From assembly GCA_035531775.1 (NCBI GenBank), contig DATKSG010000007.1:1-32952 (forward strand): DNA of 32,952 nucleotides, in the 5' to 3' direction. The notes under the pieces are model-generated. The model had not been told where the DNA came from. It saw only the letters and a program-made list of their open reading frames with translations, and made no database searches. The position numbers and the translations under genes were made by a program. Source of the DNA: DATKSG01 sp035531775 (GTDB lineage: Bacteria; Actinomycetota; Acidimicrobiia; Acidimicrobiales; UBA8190). Shown piece after piece: positions 21,782-28,667 of this stretch (positions within the stretch are counted from its first letter, which is position 1; each line of letters begins with the position of its first letter).

Positions 21782-24700
21782 ATGGCACTGGTGACGACCA
21801 CGTCGGGTGATCGTCGGGCTTCTCGATATACCGACGATGATGTGGCCTCCCGGTACCATGGTGGTTTGGTGGAGCACGGACCGGAGCTGTGGTGGCAACG
21901 GGATCCGGAGCCCGCCGGTGGTGGCGGCCCCAACGGCGAGCCCGGATCGGACCGGACCCGGTCGGCACGGCGGAGCCTGTTGGCCGGCGAAATCGCCGTC
22001 CTCTTGTCCTGGCTGGTGGTCTCCACCGTGGTGGCGCACTTCTTGACCGGTGGGTCGCACCGGGTCCTGTCGGGCCGAGCCGCCGCCTGGCTGTTCGTCA
22101 CCGCCACCGGGATCATGGTCCTGGCCATCTTGAGCTTCGCCCGGTTGAGCAGCCGGCGAATCCGACAGGGACTGCGCGACGCCGATCTGGCCTTGCGCTC
22201 CATGGAGTTGATCACCGACCCGGCCTTGTCGTTCTTGCCCCTCGACGAGCTGCTCGACGAGTTGTTGGCCCGTACCCGGCAGGTGGTGGGCGGCGACGTG
22301 GCCACCATCTTCCTCAAATCCTCCGACGGGCGATTCCTCACCGTGCGCGCCTCGCGGGGCCTCGAGCAGTGGATGGTGGTGGGCGCCTTGGTGCCGGTGG
22401 GCGAAGGCGTCATCGGCCAGGTGGCCTCGCGGGCCGAGGCCGTCATCGTCCCCGACGTGGCCAGGGTGGCGGCGGCTATGCCGCTTCTACGCGACCGGGT
22501 GGCCTCCTTGGTGGCGGTCCCGCTGTTGGTGGGTGGGCGTGTGATCGGCGTGGTCCAGGTCGGAACGCGCCACCCGCATCCCTTCGCCAGCCGGCACCTC
22601 CGGCTGCTGCAGTTGGTGGCCGACCGGGCGGCCGCCTCGGTGGAACGGGCCCGGCTCGATGAGTCCGAGCGCCGGAGCCGCCTGGGTGTTGAGCAGGCTC
22701 GACGCCACCTCGACTTGCTGTCGCGCGCCGGCGACGTGTTGGCCACCGCTCTCGAGTCCTACGAGCACACCTTCACCCGCCTGGTGGAGGTGGTGGTGCC
22801 GTCCTTTGCCGACTGGTTCGCCGTGGACCTGGTATCCGAACAGGGCCAGGTGCGACGGGTGGCTTTCGGGGCCCGCGGGGAGGAGCCCCACGGCTTGGCC
22901 CCGGGCGCCGAGCCACCCGAGGAGGGTGTGACCGAGGCCGGATTCCACCGTCACCGCCATCCGGACGGTGATCGGCTCATCCGACAGGCCCTGTCCAGCG
23001 GCCGCCCCGAGCTGGTGCTCAACGCCCGGCGCATGGGAGCTCCCCACAGCGGCGAGCTGGCACCGTCCGGCTCGTATACAGACGCCGCGCCGGCCGCCGG
23101 GGTGGAGTCGATGATGGTGGTGCCAGTGCACGTCCGGGGCCTGGCCTTCGGAGCACTGAGCCTTGTCACGGGATCGGGCCGCCGGGGATATCGGCGTTCC
23201 GACCTCGACACGGCCGTGGGGCTGGCCGAAAGGGTGGCTATCGCCGTGGAGCGGGTGCTGCTGTGGCGCGAGACGCGCCAGGCTGAGCACGCGGCCACGC
23301 GCAACGCCGCCCAACTGCGTCGGCTGATCGAGGCCGCCCTGGGCGTGAACGCTGCTCTCGAGGGCTCCGAGGTCCTGCGGGTGTTGGCCGACTTCGCCTA
23401 TCACCTCCTCGATGCCGATTGGGCCGTGGTGACGTCGACCGGGATCCCGGCCGTGGCCGCCGGCCCCGACGCTCATGGCGGCTCGGTCACCACCGAGGTG
23501 GTGGCCCCGGCCGGCGCCCCGGTCTTGCTCGGTACGGCAGGGGATGTGGCGGCCTCCGTCATCGCCCGCGCCGGTGCGGCGGTGACCGAAGCCGACCGAC
23601 CGGTGCGGTCTATGAGCCCGTCCCCCGAGGGCGTGCCCTCGTGGTTGGGCGTCCCGGTGCCGGGCCCGGCCACCGGGCCCCGCCGACAGCGGGCCGTCGT
23701 TGCCTTCCGCGCCTCGGGGAGCGACTTCGGGCCCGACGAGGAGTCGGTGCTCGTTCTCTTGGCCCAGATGGCCTCGGTGGCCCTGGAGAACGCCGGGCTC
23801 TACCAGGCCGTGCAGAGCAACGAGGAGCGTCTGAAGGCGGTGGTGGACTCGTCGCCACTGGCCATCGCCGAGCTCGACCTGCAGGGTCAGGCCCAGTGGT
23901 GGAATGCGGCGGCGGCCGAGCTCTTCGGCTGGCCCGCACCGGGAACGCCGGGCACCCTGGTACTCGAGGTCCCGGCCGGCACCACCGACACCGAGCAACT
24001 GGGAGATCTGTGGGAGCGGGCCCGGGCCGGCCAGGAGACGGTGGGCATGGAGCTCGCCGCCGGCCGCTCCGACGGGCGGCCGCTACAGCTGTCGATCTCC
24101 ACGGCACCGCTGCGCGACCATGCCGGTGTGGTTCGCGGCATCCTCGCCGTAATGGAGGACGTGAGCGAACGGCGTCGGATGCTCGAGCAGTTCCACCAGG
24201 CCGAGCGGCTCGGGGCCATGGCCCGCTTGGCCGGCGGGGTGGCGCATGACTTCAACAACCTCCTCACCGTCATCCTCGGCTCGAGTGAGATCCTGTTGCG
24301 GGGGCTCGACGACCAACAGGCGCGCCAGGAGGTCGAGGCCATCCAGCGCGCCGGGCGCCGAGCCGCCGCCCTCACCAGCCAGCTCCTGGCCATCGGCCAG
24401 CGGCCGCCGGTCCAGCCGGTGGTCATCGACCCCGACACCGCCATCGGGTCCATGACGCCGATGCTGGCGCGCGTCATGGGCGACGGCGTGCGGGTGGAGC
24501 ACATCCCGGCCCCGGTGCCCCAGCGCATCCTGGTCGACCCGGCTGAGCTCGAGAGGGCCGTGCTCAACCTGGCCATCAACGCCAAGGACGCCATGCCCGA
24601 AGGGGGCCGGTTCGCCGTGATCACCGCCGCCCGGCCCGACGACGGACAGGTGGCCCTAGTCGTATCTGACAGCGGCGCCGGCATGGACGTTGCCACCGCC

Positions 24701-25330
24701 GCCCACTGCTTCGAGCCCTTCTACACCACCAAGGGCCGGGCCAAGGGCACCGGACTGGGCTTGGCCGCCGTGCACGCCATGGTCAGCCAAGCCGGTGGCC
24801 ACATCGCCCTTGACACGGCGCCGGGGCAGGGCACGTCGTTCACCTTGACCTTCCCGGCCGCCGACGGCGAGCCCGATGCTGAGGGCGAGGAGGCTGACGA
24901 AGCCACCGGCGACGAGACCATCATGGTGGTCGAAGACGAGGACGAGTTGCGTCGCCTGGCCGTGCAGGCGCTCGAGTGGCGGGGGTATGAGGTGCTGAGC
25001 GCCCCCGGCGGGGCCGAGGCCGTCACCCTGGCTCGCTCGTTGCACCGCCGGCCCGACCTGCTCGTGACCGATGTGGTCATGCCCGATATGAGCGGCGTGG
25101 AGCTGGCCGAGCGCCTCCGCAAGCGCTGGCGCACCTTGCCCGTGCTCTTCGTGTCAGGACACCTCGACGAGCATGCGCTCGGGGAGGACCCGCTTGGCGC
25201 CCCGGCCGACCTCCTGGCTAAGCCGTTCACCCCCGAGCAGTTGGCCCGGCGGGTGCGCGACGCCCTCGACCGCTCGGCGGCCCGCTCCAAGGTGGTGCGT
25301 CGTCCGGCTGCTCAGGGCTCGAAGCGGTAG
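21782..25330 (+). CDS. Membrane hybrid histidine kinase with GAF repeats, PAS, HisKA, HATPase and receiver domains
   Basis: The 1182-residue sensor has two transmembrane helices (about 66-88 and 100-121) with a very short outer loop, then mainly cytosolic domains: GAF1 (about 150-290), a second GAF-like domain (310-490), a third (500-680), PAS (685-800), HisKA with GGVAHDFNNLLTVILG (phospho-acceptor His822), HATPase with NLAINAKDAMPEGG, DSGAGM and FYTTKGRAKGTGLGLA, and a C-terminal receiver with phospho-acceptor Asp1097 (VTDVVMPDMSG) and the conserved Lys in LLAKPF. The HDFNN-type kinase followed by a receiver resembles hybrid kinases of the PAS-GAF class. No clear ribosome binding site is seen at the ATG. 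Its 3' end overlaps the convergent response regulator gene by 19 nt. Confidence 0.88.
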   Translation: MALVTTTSGDRRASRYTDDDVASRYHGGLVEHGPELWWQRDPEPAGGGGPNGEPGSDRTRSARRSLLAGEIAVLLSWLVVSTVVAHFLTGGSHRVLSGRAAAWLFVTATGIMVLAILSFARLSSRRIRQGLRDADLALRSMELITDPALSFLPLDELLDELLARTRQVVGGDVATIFLKSSDGRFLTVRASRGLEQWMVVGALVPVGEGVIGQVASRAEAVIVPDVARVAAAMPLLRDRVASLVAVPLLVGGRVIGVVQVGTRHPHPFASRHLRLLQLVADRAAASVERARLDESERRSRLGVEQARRHLDLLSRAGDVLATALESYEHTFTRLVEVVVPSFADWFAVDLVSEQGQVRRVAFGARGEEPHGLAPGAEPPEEGVTEAGFHRHRHPDGDRLIRQALSSGRPELVLNARRMGAPHSGELAPSGSYTDAAPAAGVESMMVVPVHVRGLAFGALSLVTGSGRRGYRRSDLDTAVGLAERVAIAVERVLLWRETRQAEHAATRNAAQLRRLIEAALGVNAALEGSEVLRVLADFAYHLLDADWAVVTSTGIPAVAAGPDAHGGSVTTEVVAPAGAPVLLGTAGDVAASVIARAGAAVTEADRPVRSMSPSPEGVPSWLGVPVPGPATGPRRQRAVVAFRASGSDFGPDEESVLVLLAQMASVALENAGLYQAVQSNEERLKAVVDSSPLAIAELDLQGQAQWWNAAAAELFGWPAPGTPGTLVLEVPAGTTDTEQLGDLWERARAGQETVGMELAAGRSDGRPLQLSISTAPLRDHAGVVRGILAVMEDVSERRRMLEQFHQAERLGAMARLAGGVAHDFNNLLTVILGSSEILLRGLDDQQARQEVEAIQRAGRRAAALTSQLLAIGQRPPVQPVVIDPDTAIGSMTPMLARVMGDGVRVEHIPAPVPQRILVDPAELERAVLNLAINAKDAMPEGGRFAVITAARPDDGQVALVVSDSGAGMDVATAAHCFEPFYTTKGRAKGTGLGLAAVHAMVSQAGGHIALDTAPGQGTSFTLTFPAADGEPDAEGEEADEATGDETIMVVEDEDELRRLAVQALEWRGYEVLSAPGGAEAVTLARSLHRRPDLLVTDVVMPDMSGVELAERLRKRWRTLPVLFVSGHLDEHALGEDPLGAPADLLAKPFTPEQLARRVRDALDRSAARSKVVRRPAAQGSKR

Positions 25331-26055
25331 CCCACGCCTCGCACCGTGTGGACCCAACGCGGGTGGTCGGGGTCGGACTCGACCTTGCGCCTGACCCGGC
25401 GGATGTGTTCGGTCACGGTCCCGGCGTCCTGCCAGTCCGAGGACGACTCCCACACATGGGCGAGCAGCTGGTCGCGGCTGAAAACCTGACGGGGCGAGGC
25501 GGCCAGAAAGGCCAGCAGGTCGAATTCCTTGGCCGTGGTGGTCACCAGCGCGCCGCCCACGTGGATCTCGCGGGCCATGGTGTCGATGACCAGGTCGCCG
25601 AAGTCCAACGCCGCGCCGGCCAGGGCCGGTCGCTGGCCCGAGCGGCGCAGCACAGTGCCCACCCGGGCGGCCAGCTCGGCCGCCGAGAAGGGCTTCACCA
25701 CGTAGTCGTCAGCGCCGAGGCGAAGCCCCAGTACCCGGTCGCTCTCGCGGCCGCGCCCGGTGAGGAGGATGACCGGCACGTTGCTCGAGCGCCGGATGGC
25801 AGCCAGAAGGTCGAAGCCGTCTTCGCCGCTGAGCATGACGTCGAGGATGACGAGGTCCGGCCGAACGCCCGGCAGGGCGCTCAGGGTCTCGGCACCGGTG
25901 GCGGCCTCGGTCACCTCGTAGCCCTCCGAAGCCAGCAGCCGGCTCAACATGGACCGCACGTCGGGGTCGTCGTCGACCACGAGCAGGCGACCGAGCGAAC
26001 GCGAAGCGGCGAGCTTCGAGTGGTGGGGCGCAGGCGGGGCCGTCGGGGCTGGCAC
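25312..26055 (-). CDS. OmpR/PhoB-family response regulator
   Basis: The 247-residue regulator starts at a GTG after a GGAGG ribosome binding site. The receiver domain (about 20-135) has the acidic pair in LLVVDDDPDVR, phospho-acceptor Asp in LVILDVMLSGEDG, the Thr in ILLTGRG and Lys in DDYVVKPFS. The winged-helix DNA-binding domain (about 150-245) has TTTAKEFDLLAFLAASPRQVFSRDQLL and the closing VTEHIRRVRRKVESDP...RGVGYRFEP. The first 20 residues are a Pro/Ala-rich extension. It is convergent with the hybrid kinase, and pairing with it is possible but unproven. Confidence 0.93.
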   Translation of the reverse strand: MPAPTAPPAPHHSKLAASRSLGRLLVVDDDPDVRSMLSRLLASEGYEVTEAATGAETLSALPGVRPDLVILDVMLSGEDGFDLLAAIRRSSNVPVILLTGRGRESDRVLGLRLGADDYVVKPFSAAELAARVGTVLRRSGQRPALAGAALDFGDLVIDTMAREIHVGGALVTTTAKEFDLLAFLAASPRQVFSRDQLLAHVWESSSDWQDAGTVTEHIRRVRRKVESDPDHPRWVHTVRGVGYRFEP

Positions 26056-26224
26056 TGGGTGAAACCTCCGTTCGCCGCTGCCGCCAGCGGCTCCTTCCTA
26101 CGGTACGGAACCGGCCCCAGCGCCCGGCAGGGTCGAAAGTCCCATGCCTGAAGCCAGGGGACCCAGTCGGGCCGAGTTGACCGAGGATTGATCTCCCGTA
26201 GCGCCTGGGGTGGATTCGGCGTCG

Positions 26225-26230
26225 CACACT
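26225..26230 (+). promoter_or_regulatory. Candidate -10 element (CACACT) before the Cys-rich gene
   Basis: CACACT ends six bases before GTG 26237, the same hexamer and spacing as before thpR. This favours 26237 over GTG 26210 as the start of the next gene. Confidence 0.35.
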
Positions 26231-26236
26231 GCCCCT

Positions 26237-26704
26237 GTGACCTTCCGCACCGCAGGCCTAGAGGTCCACAGCGTCGACCGGGGAGACCTGGCCAGTGGTC
26301 AATCACCTCCGGCCGAGCGCGCCGGCCCCACCAGGGTGCTCGTGGTGGGCACCGACGACTGGGCCATCGAGCAGACCGTCCCCATGCTCGAACGTCAGGG
26401 ATGCGAGGTCCTGCGCTGTCACGCGCCCGGCGAGCCCGACTTCCCCTGCAACGCCCTGATCCCCGGTCGCACCTGTCCCCTCGACGCCGGTTTCGAAGTG
26501 GTGGTGACGGTGCGGGCCAGGGCCCTCACCACCTTGGCCCCCGGCGAGTTCGGAGTGGTCTGCGCCCTGCACAACGACATTCCCCTGGTGGTAGCCGGGG
26601 TCGGAGCCGATCAGCCTCTCGACCGCTGGACCACGCGACTGGTGGCCCAAGGCGGCGACGTAGCCAGCGCGGCCAAGGCGGCGGCGGGCAGAACCACCTC
26701 ATGA
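26237..26704 (+). CDS. Cys-containing hypothetical protein coupled to a PilT-like ATPase
   Basis: This protein of about 155 residues is not assigned to a named family. It has a Rossmann/receiver-like core: TRVLVVGTDDWAIEQTVPMLERQGCEVLRC, then GFEVVVTVRAR, GVVCALHNDIPLVVAG. Four Cys in short conserved-looking contexts (LRCH, FPCN, RTCPLD, VVCALH), some with nearby His, suggest a metal or redox site. No receiver Asp is evident. An in-frame GTG at 26210 would add nine residues; 26237 is preferred on promoter spacing. The stop overlaps the start of the PilT-like gene (ATGA), so the two are translationally coupled and may work together. Confidence 0.6.
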   Translation: MTFRTAGLEVHSVDRGDLASGQSPPAERAGPTRVLVVGTDDWAIEQTVPMLERQGCEVLRCHAPGEPDFPCNALIPGRTCPLDAGFEVVVTVRARALTTLAPGEFGVVCALHNDIPLVVAGVGADQPLDRWTTRLVAQGGDVASAAKAAAGRTTS

Positions 26705-27804
26705 CCACCGTCGACCGCCAGCGCACTCGTGTCCTCGACGAGATCGACCCGTGGCTCGAGACCCTGTGGGAAGCGCGGGGCACCGACTTCCTTCTCACCG
26801 CCGGCGCACCGCCGCTCGTGCGCATCGACGGCGCCATGCGGGCCGTGGAGGGGGCCGCCCCTCTCACCCCGTCTTCGGTCGAGCGCATCGTCAAAGCCGT
26901 GCTCGGCGACGCGCTGGTAACGCGATATGAGCAAGAGCGCGAAGTCGATTTTGCCTTCGCCTGGCAGGACCGGGCCCGGCTCAGGGGCAACGCCTTCCAC
27001 CAGCGCGAGACGTGCGCCCTGTCACTGCGCATGATCCCCTACGAGATCCCGTCCTTCGCCGAGCTCGGGATCCCTTCGGCCGTGGAACGACTGGTCAACC
27101 TGCCCCAGGGTCTGGTCATCGTCACCGGGCCCACCGGCTCGGGTAAGTCCACCACCCTGGCCGCCATGGTCGACTACATCAACCGCCACCGTTCGTGCCA
27201 CATCGTGACCATCGAGGATCCGATCGAGTACCACCACTTCCACTTGCGCTCGGCCGTCACTCAGCGCGAGGTGGGAACCGACACCGAGTCCTTCGAACGA
27301 GCCCTGCGATCAGCGTTGCGCGAGGACCCCGACGTCCTCATGATCGGCGAGATGCGCGACTTGGAGAGCATCCAGACCGTGCTCACCATCGCCGAGACCG
27401 GTCACCTGGTGTTCGCCAGCCTCCACACCAACGACAGCGCCCAGTCCATCGACCGCATCATCGACGTGTTCCCCTCCGACCGGCGCCCGCAGATCGAGGT
27501 CCAGCTTGCCGCGTCGCTCGAAGGCGTGATCTACCAGCGCCTGGTGCCGCGCCGCGGCGGCGGCATGGTGGCGGCGTACGAGGTGATGATGGCCAACCAC
27601 GCCGTGCGCAACCTGCTGCGCGAGGGCAAGACCAGGCAGCTTCGCAATGTCATCGCCACCCATCAGGGCGAGGGCATGCAAACGCTCGAGAAGGCGCTCA
27701 GCACCTTGGTCCACGACGGCGTGGTGGACTACGACACCGCCCTCAGCGTGAGCCTGTACCCGGCCGAGATCGGCCGACCGGCGCCGGTCGTCACCGTCGC
27801 CTGA
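26701..27804 (+). CDS. PilT/PilU-type twitching-motility ATPase
   Basis: The 367-residue protein is a type IV pilus retraction ATPase by sequence: N-terminal PAS-like domain (SDFLLTAGAPP-type segment; here TDFLLTAGAPPLVRIDG), Walker A GPTGSGKST (143-151), Asp box ITIEDPIEY-like (VTIEDPIEYHH), Walker B EDPDVLMIGEMRD, His box HLVFASLHTND, and the PilT-specific AIRNLIRE-type motif AVRNLLREGKTRQLRN. It probably forms hexamers at the inner face of the membrane and uses ATP to depolymerise pilin. No pilin, PilB, PilC or prepilin peptidase gene is in the window, so the partners must lie elsewhere. Its start overlaps the Cys-rich gene. Confidence 0.9.
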   Translation: MTTVDRQRTRVLDEIDPWLETLWEARGTDFLLTAGAPPLVRIDGAMRAVEGAAPLTPSSVERIVKAVLGDALVTRYEQEREVDFAFAWQDRARLRGNAFHQRETCALSLRMIPYEIPSFAELGIPSAVERLVNLPQGLVIVTGPTGSGKSTTLAAMVDYINRHRSCHIVTIEDPIEYHHFHLRSAVTQREVGTDTESFERALRSALREDPDVLMIGEMRDLESIQTVLTIAETGHLVFASLHTNDSAQSIDRIIDVFPSDRRPQIEVQLAASLEGVIYQRLVPRRGGGMVAAYEVMMANHAVRNLLREGKTRQLRNVIATHQGEGMQTLEKALSTLVHDGVVDYDTALSVSLYPAEIGRPAPVVTVA

Positions 27805-27858
27805 CCCTCGCCCGGCTACGCGCCCTCCGCCGGCCCCGTCTCCGTCGCCGCCAGTCGG

Positions 27859-27864
27859 TAGGGT
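27859..27864 (+). promoter_or_regulatory. -10 element (TAGGGT) of the DUF429 gene, leaderless start
   Basis: TAGGGT ends six bases before the GTG at 27871, with no Shine-Dalgarno sequence, following the same pattern as several other genes here. Confidence 0.55.
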
Positions 27865-27870
27865 GCGCGG

Positions 27871-28593
27871 GTGTCCATGATGTCCAACCAGCGCGGGGCC
27901 CGGCTGCCCTACCGGCTACTGGCCGGGGTGGTGCCGTGCCCGGCCGGGTGGCTGGTGGCCAGGGCCAAGCTGCAGGGCATCACCATTTCCCCCGAGGAGC
28001 CCTTCACGGTGCACAGCTTCGTGGAGGTGCTCGACTACAAGCCGGCCCATCAGGTCATCGCCCTGGCCGCCCCGGTCGGCTTGCCCGACGACCCCGCGCC
28101 CGGGGGGCGCACCTGTGACCGCCAGGCCCGGCACCTCGTGGGTTGGCCCCGTTGTGGCGCCATCACCAGCGCGCCTTCGCGCTCCGACTTGCAGGCGCTG
28201 TCGGACGGCACCGAGGTCCACGTGAGTGCCGTGAGCCGGCAGATGGCGGGCCGGGTGGCCGAAGTGGACCGGGCCCTGTCGCCGTATTGGCAGCGCACGG
28301 TTTTCGAAGTGCACCCGGAGTTGAGCTTCCACCAGCTCAACGAGGATCGTCCCCTGTCGGCGCCCAAGCACGGGCCCGAGGGCCTGGCCGAGCGCCGGGC
28401 GCTGCTCGAGCATCGGATGGCCGGCGTGAGCCGCATCCTCGACGCCCATCTACCGGGGGTGGACAAGGCGCATCTGGCCGACGGCGCCGTGTGCCTGTGG
28501 ACGGCCCGGCGGGTGGCCGCCCGGGCCGTGACCCGCCTCCCTGACATGCCCGAGTGGGACAGCAAGGGGCTCAGGATGGAGATCGTGCGCTAG
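27871..28593 (+). CDS. DUF429-family protein with two substituted acidic positions
   Basis: The 240-residue protein aligns by eye with DUF429 (COG4923-like, predicted RNase H-like fold). Family landmarks are CPAGWLVARAK near residue 23, APVGLPDDP near 67, RTCDRQARHLVG near 80-91, FEVHPELSFHQLN and the late HLADGAVCLWTARR helix. In typical members the first strand reads GVDG and the second IDxPIGLP; here they read GVVP (Val21) and LAAPVGLP (Ala66), so two likely metal-binding Asp are missing while the Asp of the C-terminal helix is kept. A catalytic role is doubtful; binding is possible. GTG is chosen from the TAGGGT box. The gene is 74 nt before the ceramidase-like gene. Confidence 0.72.
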   Translation: MSMMSNQRGARLPYRLLAGVVPCPAGWLVARAKLQGITISPEEPFTVHSFVEVLDYKPAHQVIALAAPVGLPDDPAPGGRTCDRQARHLVGWPRCGAITSAPSRSDLQALSDGTEVHVSAVSRQMAGRVAEVDRALSPYWQRTVFEVHPELSFHQLNEDRPLSAPKHGPEGLAERRALLEHRMAGVSRILDAHLPGVDKAHLADGAVCLWTARRVAARAVTRLPDMPEWDSKGLRMEIVR

Positions 28594-28667
28594 TCTCGTA
28601 CGACCTCACCCGAAGCGGACGGGTGGGACTTCGGGGGGCGGAATCCGGAGTCGAGGAGAGAACGCGC

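Noticed and set aside
22487..23998. 503-codon minus-strand ORF inside the hybrid kinase gene
   Set aside because: Complementary to GAF-domain coding sequence; no recognisable motif.
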